The notes under the pieces were generated by a model that had not been told where the DNA came from, made no database searches, and was given only the letters and a program-made list of their open reading frames with translations. The translations under genes were made by a program, and so were the position numbers. From the NCBI RefSeq assembly GCF_030464345.1, contig NZ_VCYH01000006.1, positions 1 through 64,000 on the forward strand: DNA of 64,000 bases. The letters run 5' to 3'. This DNA comes from Methanoculleus frigidifontis. GTDB taxonomy: Archaea > Halobacteriota > Methanomicrobia > Methanomicrobiales > Methanoculleaceae. Numbering within the stretch: position 1 is the stretch's first letter; the number at the start of each line of letters is the position of its first letter. Below, in pieces: positions 15,916 through 24,754 of the stretch.

Positions 15916-16905
15916 GTGAACGGGTGGATGGAGGTTCAGATCGGGATCATTCAGGCGCTCCAGAGCCAGGCTGCCTGGCTTGACATTCCCATGCGCATCT
16001 TCTCGTTCCTGGGGCTGCCGGAGTTCTATCTCCTCGTTATCCCGCTCTTCTACTGGTGCCGCGATCCCCGGTTCGGCCTCCGCATCGGCCTTCTCCTCGG
16101 GCTCACCGCCGGCCTGAACGACGCCCTGAAGATCGCGTTCCACCTGCCGCGTCCCTACTGGGTCAGCGGGGAGGTCGCGGTGCTGAACACCTACCCCTCG
16201 TTCGGCCTCCCCTCAGCGCATGCGCAGGGGGCAGCAACGTTCTGGGGCTATATCGCCGCAAAGGCCCGGCGGTGGTGGGTGACCGCCCTCGCCGCGGTGC
16301 TGGTCGTCCTCATCGGCGTCTCGCGGGTCTATGAAGGGGTGCACTTCCCGATGGACACCGTCGCCGGGTGGGTGGTCGGGCTTGCCGTCCTGGCGGTCTT
16401 CCTCCGCTTCGAAGAGCCGGCCGCCGCCCGGCTCGCCCGCCTGCCGGTGCAGCGGCAGGTGCTTGCGGCGGCGCTGGCCTCGCTCGGGCTGCTGGCGCTC
16501 TCGCTCGCCGCCGTCGCGAGCCTCGGGGACTGGCACCTCCCGCAGGCATGGGTCACGGAGGCGCTTGCGCGGTCGGGCGAGCCGATCGACCCGCTCTATC
16601 CCCGGGACGGCCTGATCGCGACGGGCATGCTTTTCGGGTTTGCAGCGGGCGCCGCCCTCCAGTCGCACCGCGGCAGTATGTGCAGTGCCGATGCCCGGGC
16701 CGGGGTGCTGCTCCTCCGGTATCTCTTCGGGATCGCCGTTGCGGGAGCCATCTGGCTCGGGTTCGGGCTCGTTGTGCCGGACGGCGACGGCTTTGCCGCA
16801 TACGCCCTCACCTACCTCCGGGCGACGGTGGCGGCCGGGTGGGTCTCGTTCGGCGCTCCGGAGGTCTTCTACCGGATGAACCTGGCAAAACGGGAAGAAG
16901 GATGA
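15916..16905 (+). CDS. PAP2 family membrane phosphatase
   Basis: A 329-residue multi-pass membrane protein with all three PAP2 motifs: KIAFHLPRP (KX6RP), PSAHAQG (PSGH-like, Ala for Gly) and SRVYEGVHFPMD (SRX5HX3D). Such enzymes dephosphorylate lipid phosphates or polyprenyl pyrophosphates at the outer membrane face. The C-terminal third adds further hydrophobic helices beyond the PAP2 core. The start is the GTG at 15916, 8 bases after GAGAGGAAG; an out-of-frame ATG lies 4 bases earlier. The substrate in this organism is unknown; polyprenyl phosphate recycling for S-layer glycan synthesis is one possibility. Confidence 0.93.
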   Translation: MNGWMEVQIGIIQALQSQAAWLDIPMRIFSFLGLPEFYLLVIPLFYWCRDPRFGLRIGLLLGLTAGLNDALKIAFHLPRPYWVSGEVAVLNTYPSFGLPSAHAQGAATFWGYIAAKARRWWVTALAAVLVVLIGVSRVYEGVHFPMDTVAGWVVGLAVLAVFLRFEEPAAARLARLPVQRQVLAAALASLGLLALSLAAVASLGDWHLPQAWVTEALARSGEPIDPLYPRDGLIATGMLFGFAAGAALQSHRGSMCSADARAGVLLLRYLFGIAVAGAIWLGFGLVVPDGDGFAAYALTYLRATVAAGWVSFGAPEVFYRMNLAKREEG

Positions 16906-16923
16906 AGACGGAAGATAGGTAGG

Positions 16924-17541
16924 ATGAAGACCGGTATGGATGAGAGCGGCGTGACCGTCCTCGAAGCGATCCTGACCGTTATCGTTGCGGGTATCGTCGT
17001 GGCGCTTGCGATGCAGCATCTGGCTGCGCCGCCGGCCGTTCCCGGCGGGGTGGTCGTCGCCGGCCTCGAAGAGACGGGCGGCATGCTCTGCCTCGAAGGC
17101 AGCGTCTACGGATACGCCTGCGTGAACGGGAACGTCGGCGACGCCTCTCTCTGGTGCGACCAGCCCGACCCGGGGCGGATGGGCTCGGTCTCCTTCACGA
17201 TAGGGCTCTTTATCGGGGACATGGGGGCGGTCGATATGAGCAGGGCAACGGTGACGTTCGCGACCAGAGCCGGCCGGGAAGTCCTGCCGCTCACAAGCGC
17301 CGTCCCGGTCCGCCCGCAGAACTGGACGGTCCTCCGCAGGTTCCACCGGATACCGGGACAGCAGGCGGACGACGACGATATCCTTGAACCCGGCGAGCAG
17401 TTCGAGGTACTGGTCTACCCGGGCACTGCGCTCCCACCCTACGAGCAGTTCACCGTCACCATCGCGCCGCCCGGGAGCGAGCCGTTGCCGGTGTCGCGCA
17501 CCGTGCCGCCGGGGGTTACGCAGGTGATGGATCTCGGCTAG
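16924..17541 (+). CDS. Archaeal type IV pilin-like secreted protein
   Basis: A 205-residue protein with a class III signal sequence: a short charged head (MKTGMDESG), then VTVLEAILTVIVAGIVVALAM, the hydrophobic helix used for pilus assembly. Cleavage would fall near the Gly at residue 9. The remainder is a beta-rich domain with four Cys residues in pairs (MLCLEG, YACVNG, LWCDQ) and an EPGEQFEVLVYP segment like those of archaellin-related proteins. No archaellum or pilus assembly gene is adjacent. It starts 18 bases after the PAP2 gene. Confidence 0.82.
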   Translation: MKTGMDESGVTVLEAILTVIVAGIVVALAMQHLAAPPAVPGGVVVAGLEETGGMLCLEGSVYGYACVNGNVGDASLWCDQPDPGRMGSVSFTIGLFIGDMGAVDMSRATVTFATRAGREVLPLTSAVPVRPQNWTVLRRFHRIPGQQADDDDILEPGEQFEVLVYPGTALPPYEQFTVTIAPPGSEPLPVSRTVPPGVTQVMDLG

Positions 17542-17557
17542 TCCGGTTCCGGGATAG

Positions 17558-17565
17558 TATTTATA
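17558..17565 (+). promoter_or_regulatory. TATA box of the nfeD-SPFH operon
   Basis: TATTTATA ends 22 bases before the ATG at 17588, which predicts an essentially leaderless transcript for the NfeD gene. Confidence 0.6.
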
Positions 17566-17587
17566 GAGAGGAACCGTATCCTCCTTC

Positions 17588-18049
17588 ATGCTCATAGAGG
17601 GTGTCGCTCTCGGCTGGATTCTGATCATACTGGGAGCTGTCCTGCTGCTGATCGAAGTGTATCAACCGGGCTTTTTTATCGCCGTCCCCGCCACGGTGCT
17701 GATCATCCTCGGCATTCTTCTGCTGCTCGGTGTCGATATCCTCAGTTCCGTCTGGGGGCTGATCGTCGGCGTGATCGCCGCCATCGGCACCGCCCTGATC
17801 ACAGTCTGGGCGTACGGGCGGCTGACCCCGGATAGAATGCCGACGACGATCAGCCGCGACTCCCTGGCGGGCCGGGAGGGCATGGTCGTCCGGACGGTGG
17901 ACGAAGAGACCCTCGCCGGCAAGGTGACGATCGGGAGCAGCGAGTGGAGCGCCCGGTCGGAGAGCGGCACCATCCCGGTGGGGAAAAGGGTTATCGTGCT
18001 CCGATCGGAAGGGGTGCATATCGTTGTTGAGGAGAAGGAGAGCCTATGA
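17588..18049 (+). CDS. NfeD family membrane protein
   Basis: The 153-residue protein has about four hydrophobic segments in the first 85 residues (WILIILGAVLLLIEVYQPGF onward) and a C-terminal soluble OB-fold domain (from LAGREGMVVRTVDEETLAGK). This is the short NfeD form without the ClpP-like protease part. NfeD proteins pair with SPFH proteins in membrane microdomains, and here the next gene, overlapping by 4 bases, is exactly such a partner. Confidence 0.93.
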   Translation: MLIEGVALGWILIILGAVLLLIEVYQPGFFIAVPATVLIILGILLLLGVDILSSVWGLIVGVIAAIGTALITVWAYGRLTPDRMPTTISRDSLAGREGMVVRTVDEETLAGKVTIGSSEWSARSESGTIPVGKRVIVLRSEGVHIVVEEKESL

Positions 18050-19143
18050 TTCCTACGGGAGAGTTTCCGATAACCGGGATAATCACCATCTTTCTGATTA
18101 TCGTCATCATCGTCATCTTCGCCCAGGGCGTGGTGATCGTGCAGCCGTACCAGCAGGGTCTGGAGATCCGCCTCGGGCAGTACATCGGCAGGATGAACCC
18201 TGGGTTCCGGTGGGTCGTTCCGCTGATCACCGTGGTCGAGAAGCTCGACCTCCGGACCCAGGTGATGGACGTGCCCTCGCAGGAGGTGATCACCAAGGAC
18301 AACTCGCCGACGAATGTCGACGCGATCGTCTACGTCCGGGTGATAGACCCGGAGAAGGCGTTCTTTGAGGTGATGAACTACCGGGCGGCGACGGTGGCGC
18401 TCGCCCAGACGAGCCTGCGCGGCATCATCGGGGATATGGAGCTTGACGAGGTGCTCTACAACCGCGACGTCATCAACGCCCGCCTGCGGGACATCCTCGA
18501 CCGGGAGACCGATGCCTGGGGTGTCAAGGTCGAGCGGGTGGAGATAAAAGAGGTTGACCCCGTCGGCGCCGTCAAGCAGGCTATGACCGAGCAGACCGCC
18601 GCCGAGCGCGAGCGGAGGGCGGCGATCCTCCGTGCCGACGGCGAGAAGCGCGCCGCCATTCTGCGGGCGGAAGGAAGCCGGCAGAGCATCATCCTCGAGG
18701 CCGAGGGTGAGCGGCAGAGCAAGATCCTGCGTGCCGAGGGCGAACGGCAGAGCCAGATCCTCCGGGCGCAGGGAGAGGCGCAGGGGCTGCGGATCATCTC
18801 GGTCGGCGCCCAGCCCCTCGACCGGCGGGCGATCACCGTCCTCTCGCTCGATGCCCTCAAACAGATGGCCGACGGCCAGGCGACGAAGATCATCTTCCCG
18901 TTCGAGCTCTCGAGCCTGGTGAAGCAGGTCGCGTCGTACCTCGGGGCGACCGAGGAGATGGGGGAGGTGCCCGAAGGGAAGGCCGTGACCGACGAAAGCA
19001 TCCTCGGGGAGATCCCAAAAGAAGAGGAGATCGCGGTTGTCAAAGAGGCTGCACGGGGCATCGAGACGGACATCTCCGGCGAGCTCGGCCCGGCCATGAG
19101 CCCGGCGATGCGCAAGACGAAAGAGGGAGAAGAGCAGCCCTGA
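18046..19143 (+). CDS. SPFH/band 7 (stomatin-like) membrane protein
   Basis: A 365-residue protein with one N-terminal membrane helix (IITIFLIIVIIVIFAQGVVI), the SPFH domain (VQPYQQGLEIRLGQYIGRMN through IKEVDPVGAVKQAM), then a long coiled coil that includes near-tandem 11-residue units of the form ILRAEGERQSK, and a C-terminal acidic tail. Such proteins oligomerise into cages or scaffolds at the membrane and regulate proteases or channels. It overlaps the NfeD gene (ATGA) and is followed by a hairpin terminator. Confidence 0.95.
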   Translation: MIPTGEFPITGIITIFLIIVIIVIFAQGVVIVQPYQQGLEIRLGQYIGRMNPGFRWVVPLITVVEKLDLRTQVMDVPSQEVITKDNSPTNVDAIVYVRVIDPEKAFFEVMNYRAATVALAQTSLRGIIGDMELDEVLYNRDVINARLRDILDRETDAWGVKVERVEIKEVDPVGAVKQAMTEQTAAERERRAAILRADGEKRAAILRAEGSRQSIILEAEGERQSKILRAEGERQSQILRAQGEAQGLRIISVGAQPLDRRAITVLSLDALKQMADGQATKIIFPFELSSLVKQVASYLGATEEMGEVPEGKAVTDESILGEIPKEEEIAVVKEAARGIETDISGELGPAMSPAMRKTKEGEEQP

Positions 19144-19151
19144 TGCGGACG

Positions 19152-19181
19152 GAGAGGGCGATCCCCCTCTCGCGGCTTTTT
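19152..19181 (+). terminator. Hairpin and T-run after the SPFH gene
   Basis: GAGAGGG and CCCTCTC form a perfect 7-bp stem with a 6-base loop (19152-19171), followed by GCGGC and five T residues. It lies 8 bases after the stop. The 19182-19348 stretch beyond it holds no supported gene. Confidence 0.55.
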
Positions 19182-19348
19182 GAGAGTGATTTTGGATCGG
19201 ATCCTTCTTCATCCCAATCCTCCTGATACGAAGAGAGATCACAGCGATTTTGAATCGTATCGTGATTGCCGGGTCTGGAAGAATTGAGAATGGTGACGCC
19301 TTGTATGTCTATGAAACGTGAAAAGATGAGAAGTGCCTTAATCTGATT

Positions 19349-20101
19349 TCACAACGGTTTTCTCATCACATAGTACGTATTCCCAAACTCATCCGGGTAT
19401 TTCTCAAAGATTCTGGTCTGCCTTTTCAACCCCTCAATGACCATCAGAGCGCCCTCGTCATCTGCATATTCCTCTTCGAGCTCTCCAAACTTCTCCCTCA
19501 GGTTACCGTAGAAACTCTCTTCCCAGACCCGTGAAGGGAGCCTGAAGGATCCGACCATCTCAAGTCCGGCATTCCGGATGATCTCAGATCCTTTCTCTTC
19601 GATCATCATTGCGGGATGGAACTCGGCGAAGAATTCCCGCGCCTCATCGGAGGGGGTCTCTGTAAACCAGAATATATCCGAGATCACCATGTATCCGCCC
19701 TGTTTCAGGAGTTTTTTCCAGTACCTGACGGCATTCTCGATGCCTATGATGGATGCGCATCCTTCAGCCCATAGAATGTCGAACGACTCCTCGTCAAAGG
19801 GAAGATCGTCCATAGATGCACGGACCGTTTTGATTCTCCCGGAGAAACCTCCGGCTGCAATTTTTTCATCCACCGCATCGAGATAACGCTGGTGAATATC
19901 TGTCGCTACTATCCTGCAGGACGGGCACAGGCGGGCAAGGGCCATCGTCTGTACGCCCTTCCCGCAACCAACATCCAGGATCTCACCACCTCCTGTTGGC
20001 GGTTCTGTGATCATGGAAAATGCCTTTTGTGTGTGGTCATCATCCCCCGCCCCCTGCCTGGGAAACGATTCAAAAATCTTAGAAACCGGATTGTCTTCCA
20101 T
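19349..20101 (-). CDS. Class I SAM-dependent methyltransferase
   Basis: A 250-residue soluble methyltransferase with motif I ILDVGCGKGVQTMAL, the acidic strand IVATDIHQ, motif II-like DLPFDEESFDILWAEG and the later strand GGYMVISDIFWFT. The fold is of the UbiE/MenG-like small-molecule group, but the substrate is not evident. It stands alone, with 247 bases to the next minus-strand features downstream and 336 bases upstream. Base composition of this gene is visibly more AT-rich than its neighbours, which may indicate more recent acquisition. Confidence 0.9.
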   Translation of the reverse strand: MEDNPVSKIFESFPRQGAGDDDHTQKAFSMITEPPTGGGEILDVGCGKGVQTMALARLCPSCRIVATDIHQRYLDAVDEKIAAGGFSGRIKTVRASMDDLPFDEESFDILWAEGCASIIGIENAVRYWKKLLKQGGYMVISDIFWFTETPSDEAREFFAEFHPAMMIEEKGSEIIRNAGLEMVGSFRLPSRVWEESFYGNLREKFGELEEEYADDEGALMVIEGLKRQTRIFEKYPDEFGNTYYVMRKPL

Positions 20102-20437
20102 ATATCATTTCAATTGCAGGATTGCATGTAGTTTGCGGTCGTCCCGGCACAGATACGCTTGTTCTCCTTATACCGGTCTGTTTTGCGGTATGCTGATCGT
20201 CGTGAGGACGATCTGAAAATGAGAGAATTACCGGGCCTGAAAGGTCTCTCCTGGGACTCTCCCCCGGCCGGTATCCGTCTTTCGAAAACCTCCTTTCTTC
20301 TCTCCGGTGCGATTGCCGTCATGGTTCCCGGGGTCGGAGGTCGCCTGTGGCACAAAACCCTGTCAGGTCTTCGCACGAGTACTGCTTCGCAGGTCCCGGG
20401 CCTGGCCAAAAAGAATCGGGTTAGAAGGGGGTCGCGT
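20102..20437. other. Intergenic stretch without a supported gene
   Basis: Translations in all frames are short or Arg/Ser/Pro-rich. An AT-richer part at about 20102-20220 could hold promoter elements for the methyltransferase on the minus strand. I see no RNA gene or repeat. Confidence 0.5.
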
Positions 20438-21808
20438 TCAGAACAGCGCTGGCAGGAGCGTCCCGGTGATGAACGGCACCACGATGCCCTTGATGGTGGG
20501 CAGCGTCATGAAGAGGACGATGATGAGGATCATGAACATGCTGATCGACGCCACGACCCGCGGTGCGTACTGCGACCATCCGCGCCGCTCGAAGATGCGC
20601 TCGATCCCCTCTTTCATGATATAGCCGCCGTCCAGGGGGACGAACGGCAGCGCGTTAAAGGTGCCGACCGCCAAGTTGAACCACGCCGTCCAGAAGAGTA
20701 TCTGGATGATCGCCCAGAACCCTGGGAAGGGAACGTCCCATCCAATCGTCTTCGGCGTATCCACGAGGAGGACGCTCAGACCGAGCGTATCGACCGCCCC
20801 GGTCTCCGCGTTCGGGATGAAGGCGTCGAACGGCGCCATCAGCATGACCAGGGGTGCGAGCGGCCCCATCCCCGCGATGGCGTCCAGGCGTGCCTGGACG
20901 GCCGCGCCGTTGTAGTAGTAGACGCCCAGAAAGCCGGAGTCCCGATCGCTTGCGAGCGCCTCCGGCCACTCGGCGAGCGTCATCGTATAAGTCTCCGGGA
21001 CGCCGTCCTTTTCGACGGTGAGCGCGACCTCATCACCGGGGCTGGTCCGATCCATGATCGCCGACACCTCTTCCTGGGTTGCGACCGGCACGCCGTTGAC
21101 CGCCGTCACCACCGAAAGCCCCGGGACGCCGGCATCGGCAGCAGGGTAGTCTACGTAGACCCCGTCGATCAGCGGCGCTCCCGACGGCACCGCAGTCCCG
21201 AGAAGCAGGAACATGACGACGAAACAGGCGACGGCGGCCACCAGGTTGTTTGCTATCCCGGCGCCGAACATCCGGATCTTCGGCATGCCCTTCGCCTGCT
21301 CCACGTCCTCCTCGTCCGGCTCGACGAACGCACCGAGCGGGATGACCGCGATCAACAGCCCCATGCTCTTCACCCGCATCCCCTCGACGCGGGCGAGGAT
21401 CGCGTGCCCGAACTCGTGGATGACGATCGTCGCGACCAGCCCGAGCCAGACGGCGACGGTGAAGGGGATAGCATCGTTGACCCCGGGGAGGGCGAGGACG
21501 TTCTGAATGCCGTGAATCCCCTCCGCACTCGGGGTGTTGGTCAAAAACCCGGGCAGCGCCAGCAGCAGGAGCAGGGTAAAGAATCCCGCGATGAAGACGA
21601 CCATCACCGCCCCGAGCGTGCCGTACCCCTGCAGTATCCTCTTGAAGCGGATGAACCAGTCGAAGAAACCGACCTTCTCGGTCTTGATCGCCATGATTGG
21701 GCCAAAAAACATGATATGATCCGCAAAGAGCCCCTTTTCCTTGATATAGGAAGCAATAAGGGCGTATGCTGCCAGCAGCAGCAGGAGTATCTGGAGCCAG
21801 CTCATCAC
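20438..21808 (-). CDS. Site-2 protease family intramembrane zinc metalloprotease (M50) with PDZ domain
   Basis: A 456-residue multi-pass protein. The zinc motif HEFGH is at residues 131-135 in a hydrophobic helix, and the third-ligand motif NALPFVPLDGG lies near the C-terminus. Between them is a PDZ domain (about 215-285: PAADAGVPGLSVVTAVNGVP). This is the site-2 protease/RseP plan: intramembrane cleavage of membrane proteins, often to release regulators. The substrate is unknown. Two adjacent ATG codons make the start 21808 or 21805. The rnhB gene ends about 50 bases upstream on the same strand. Confidence 0.95.
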   Translation of the reverse strand: MMSWLQILLLLLAAYALIASYIKEKGLFADHIMFFGPIMAIKTEKVGFFDWFIRFKRILQGYGTLGAVMVVFIAGFFTLLLLLALPGFLTNTPSAEGIHGIQNVLALPGVNDAIPFTVAVWLGLVATIVIHEFGHAILARVEGMRVKSMGLLIAVIPLGAFVEPDEEDVEQAKGMPKIRMFGAGIANNLVAAVACFVVMFLLLGTAVPSGAPLIDGVYVDYPAADAGVPGLSVVTAVNGVPVATQEEVSAIMDRTSPGDEVALTVEKDGVPETYTMTLAEWPEALASDRDSGFLGVYYYNGAAVQARLDAIAGMGPLAPLVMLMAPFDAFIPNAETGAVDTLGLSVLLVDTPKTIGWDVPFPGFWAIIQILFWTAWFNLAVGTFNALPFVPLDGGYIMKEGIERIFERRGWSQYAPRVVASISMFMILIIVLFMTLPTIKGIVVPFITGTLLPALF

Positions 21809-21860
21809 TTAGAGTAGGCTTCCGGAAATCATAAAACCCTTGCCGGATCTCCCTCGCCGT

Positions 21861-22487
21861 TCAGAAGTCCAGGATGCTCTTCTGGTAGAGGTTCGCCACC
21901 GTCTTCCAGGTCTTCCGGGCGCATCCGGGCGGCTGGCCGTGAACCCGGATGTAGTCTCTCAGAAACGCGATCGTCTTTGCGTCGGAAGGATAGCCGCTCC
22001 CGATCTCGCCGTACTGCTCTGCAAGATCCCGGACAGCCCGGTCGCGGGTGACCTTGGCGACGATGCTGGCCGCCCCCACGATCGTGTGGACGGCGTCGGC
22101 ATGGTGCTCGGCGACGATCCGGCAGGGGAAGGAGAGGTGGCCGCCCACCGTCCTGCCGAAGCGCTCGGCGTTCACGTCGCAGGCGTCGAGGTAGGCGCAC
22201 TCGGGCTTCAGGCCGGAGAGCGCCGATGCGTGCAGTTCCGCAACGCAGGCGTTCATGGTCATCCTGCTCCGGACGTTGTCGATCTCGTCTGCATCGATGG
22301 TGATGACGGCAATGGCGCAGTCTCCGACGATCGCATCGTAGAGGCGCTCGCGCTGCCGCGCCGAGAGCCCCTTCGAGTCCTTGATCGGCAGCGCTGCAAG
22401 GTCGTCCGTCGACCGGCACCCCACGGCAGCGACGACCATCGGGCCGAGCACCGAGCCTTTTCCTGCCTCGTCAACCCCGCATATCAC
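21861..22487 (-). CDS. rnhB: Ribonuclease HII
   Basis: The 208-residue enzyme removes RNA primers and single ribonucleotides from DNA. It opens CGVDEAGKGSVLGPMVVAAV, the family's first catalytic motif with Asp and Glu; the DSKGLS segment and AYLDACDVNAERF (further acidic residues) follow, and VVGAASIVAKVTRDRA-like sequence is present as TIVGAASIVAKVTRDRA. The start is GTG at 22487, directly before the conserved ICGVDEAGKG; no in-frame ATG is available. It is divergent from the TrkA-type gene with 59 bases between. Confidence 0.97.
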   Translation of the reverse strand: MICGVDEAGKGSVLGPMVVAAVGCRSTDDLAALPIKDSKGLSARQRERLYDAIVGDCAIAVITIDADEIDNVRSRMTMNACVAELHASALSGLKPECAYLDACDVNAERFGRTVGGHLSFPCRIVAEHHADAVHTIVGAASIVAKVTRDRAVRDLAEQYGEIGSGYPSDAKTIAFLRDYIRVHGQPPGCARKTWKTVANLYQKSILDF

Positions 22488-22546
22488 AGTACATCAGTCG
22501 TTTCTTTCGGAAGGTATTTTAATGCTCATGATGGAATCGAGATGGA

Positions 22547-23215
22547 ATGTACACAATCATCGTTGGACTCGGTGGTATCGGGCGGAATCTTACTGCGATT
22601 GCGGTCGGAGCCGGTGACAGCGTCGTCGTTATCGACCAGGATGAAGCACGCGCAAGCGATATCCTCGAACACTACGATGTTCTTGCCATCACCGGGAACG
22701 CCACCGACAAGTCGGTCCTTGAGGACGCCGGTATCGAGCGGGCGGACGCGCTCGTTGCGACGACGAGCGACGATGCAGTGAACCTGATGACCTGCTGGCT
22801 GGCGAAACGCTTTAACGTCATGAACGTCGTCTCGATCGTCAACCAGAAGGAGCACTCCGAACTCTTCAAGGAGGTCGGGGTGAAGATCAGCGAAAACCCG
22901 GACGAACTCGTGGCCACCCGGATGTACTACTGGGCGAAGAACCCCAACATGCAGCAGCTGGCCTCCATCCCGGGCGGGACGATCTTTGAGATTGTTGCGG
23001 AAGACGAGGCGCCGATCGTCGACCACGAGATCCGGGAGCTCGACGTGCGCGACTTCGTCTTCATCGCCATCCGGCGGGCGGGCGGCGACCTGATCATCCC
23101 GAGCGGAACGGTGCGGATCCGCCCCGGGGATGTCATCACGGTGTTCACGAAAAAAGAGGCCGAGAATGAGACGCTGAAACTGCTCAACCGGCAGCTGAAG
23201 CGCTCAGGCGAGTGA
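22547..23215 (+). CDS. TrkA-type potassium channel/transport regulatory protein (RCK domains)
   Basis: A 222-residue cytoplasmic regulator with an N-terminal Rossmann RCK domain ([13 protein letters not shown], the nucleotide site, and [14 protein letters not shown]) and a C-terminal TrkA-C domain (about 145-222: [20 protein letters not shown] onward). Such proteins bind NAD(H), ATP/ADP or c-di-AMP and gate TrkH/Ktr-type potassium transporters. No membrane subunit is adjacent, so its partner lies elsewhere. It converges on the geranylgeranyl reductase gene, overlapping it by 12 bases (23204-23215). Confidence 0.94.
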   Translation: MYTIIVGLGGIGRNLTAIAVGAGDSVVVIDQDEARASDILEHYDVLAITGNATDKSVLEDAGIERADALVATTSDDAVNLMTCWLAKRFNVMNVVSIVNQKEHSELFKEVGVKISENPDELVATRMYYWAKNPNMQQLASIPGGTIFEIVAEDEAPIVDHEIRELDVRDFVFIAIRRAGGDLIIPSGTVRIRPGDVITVFTKKEAENETLKLLNRQLKRSGE

Positions 23216-24400
23216 ATTTTTCAGTGCCCGGAGTTCCATCAGCATCTTCGGGTTGCGCTTGATCAGTTCCATGATGAGCGTCGAGACCTTAAACTCCTTC
23301 ATATCGATATTGGCGAGTGATGCGGCGAGGGTGTTGAGTTTCGCGTCGTCGAGGGTGACGAAGTAGTCCTTGACCTTATAGTTCCGCTCGATCGTCTTGC
23401 CCATGCGGGAGACGCGCCACGCCTCGTCGTACTTCATCAGCGCGCCGGCGCTGCAGTCTCCGGCGGAGATGCACTCCGACGCGACCTGTCCTGCCATCCT
23501 GCCGGTGAACATCGCGTTGAAGATGCCGCCGCCGGTGATCGGGTCGACGACGCGTGCGGCATCGCCCGCGATCATCAGGCCGTCCGCGACCGTGCACGGC
23601 AGCGGCTTGCAGACCGAGACCCCGCCGACGATGTGCTCGATTACCTTGCCGTCCGGGAAGTTCTCGGCGACGAAGCGGTCGAGGTAATGGCGTGCCCTGC
23701 TGCCGTCCCTGCTCTGTCTGCCCGAGATGCCGATACCGACGTTCGCGGTCCGGTCGCCCTTCGGGAAGACCCAGAGGTAGCCCTCGGGTGCGATATCCCT
23801 GCCGAGGTAAAAGTCGGTCGATTCCGCGTCGATCGGGATATCGGTCATGAGGTACTGGGCGCAGCTCATCATATCGCCGAGGGGCACGGTCGTGTCGAGG
23901 CCGGCCCAGCGCGCGAACTTGGACTCGACGCCGTCAGCGGCGACGACCACGTCCGCCCGGACATCGACGGGCTGGCCGCAGGCGAGGAGGCGGGCACCCT
24001 TCACGGCGCCGTTCTCCATGATGGGAGCGACCGCCCGGGTCTTGACGAAGACGTCGGAGCCTGCCTCCGCGGCGCGCCAGACGAGTTCGCGGTCGAAGAC
24101 CTTCCGGTCGATGACGTAGCCGACCTCGTTGCCGGCCTGGTGCTGCTCCAGTTTGATGGTGTCGCCGCTTGGGGCAATGATCCGGGCGCGCCTGATGTCG
24201 GCGGCGATCCAGCGCTCGTCGGGTTCGATGAAGTCTTTTAAGAGCTCCTTGCCGATCCCCTCCGCACACCGGACCGGCGTGCCGATGGCGGGCCGTTTCT
24301 CGACGAGGCAGGCCGAGAGTCCGGCCTCTGCGGCGGTTCTTGCCGCGAGCGCTCCGGCAGGCCCTCCGCCGACGACGAGAACGTCGTACCTATTCTTCAT
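23204..24400 (-). CDS. Geranylgeranyl reductase family FAD enzyme (archaeal membrane lipid saturation)
   Basis: A 398-residue flavoprotein. It has the FAD motif [19 protein letters not shown], the family segments [11 protein letters not shown] and [18 protein letters not shown], and [20 protein letters not shown] near the middle. Enzymes of this group reduce the geranylgeranyl chains of digeranylgeranylglycerophospholipids in archaea. ATG 24400 is chosen because the glycine-rich motif follows at once. Its first 11 bases overlap the end of the upstream ferredoxin gene, so the two are translationally coupled and the ferredoxin is the likely electron donor, as described for a methanosarcinal homologue pair. 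Confidence 0.94.
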   Translation of the reverse strand: MKNRYDVLVVGGGPAGALAARTAAEAGLSACLVEKRPAIGTPVRCAEGIGKELLKDFIEPDERWIAADIRRARIIAPSGDTIKLEQHQAGNEVGYVIDRKVFDRELVWRAAEAGSDVFVKTRAVAPIMENGAVKGARLLACGQPVDVRADVVVAADGVESKFARWAGLDTTVPLGDMMSCAQYLMTDIPIDAESTDFYLGRDIAPEGYLWVFPKGDRTANVGIGISGRQSRDGSRARHYLDRFVAENFPDGKVIEHIVGGVSVCKPLPCTVADGLMIAGDAARVVDPITGGGIFNAMFTGRMAGQVASECISAGDCSAGALMKYDEAWRVSRMGKTIERNYKVKDYFVTLDDAKLNTLAASLANIDMKEFKVSTLIMELIKRNPKMLMELRALKNSLA

Positions 24401-24566
24401 GGACGACCTCCAGTGCTCCGAGGGGGCATGCCCGGGCACAGATGCCGCAGGAGATGCAGTCGCCTTCGAGGCTGAGGTAGGCGTCGATCAGCTCGAGCGC
24501 GCCCTCCGGGCAGACGGCGACGCAGCACCCGCAGTATCCGCATATATCGCGGTTTATTGTGAGCAT
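24390..24566 (-). CDS. Small 2[4Fe-4S] ferredoxin
   Basis: Direct translation gives 58 residues beginning [20 protein letters not shown] and ending [13 protein letters not shown]. It contains two complete cluster-binding motifs of the CxxCxxCxxxCP type ([12 protein letters not shown] and [12 protein letters not shown]), the plan of a bacterial-type 8Fe ferredoxin. It overlaps the downstream geranylgeranyl reductase start by 11 bases, which suggests a dedicated redox pair in lipid saturation. It is short enough to be missed by automatic calling. Confidence 0.95.
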   Translation of the reverse strand: MLTINRDICGYCGCCVAVCPEGALELIDAYLSLEGDCISCGICARACPLGALEVVHEE

Positions 24567-24718
24567 CGTTTACATGTTGTCGTTGCAGTTCTAAAACCCT
24601 TTACTTTGCGTCTCACAAAGGAGATGCTCCTCTGGAGGAACAGGGGGTGGAAGCGCATTCTCCGCCGGATCAGTAGACATATTAGCTCCCGCGTTCAATA
24701 ATGCAAAGAATCAATCGT

Positions 24719-24740
24719 TAACGCAATTTTAATTTATTTT
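24719..24740 (+). promoter_or_regulatory. Promoter region of the cobalamin operon
   Basis: An AT-rich block with TTTTAATTTATTTTAT (24727-24742) lies about 12-28 bases before the CbiT ATG, as expected for a TATA box and a short or absent leader. Just upstream, TAACGCAA (24719-24726) is the reverse complement of TTGCGTTA, which also occurs inside the palindrome in the cbiM promoter. Confidence 0.45.
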
Positions 24741-24754
24741 ATGCAAGGGATGCT

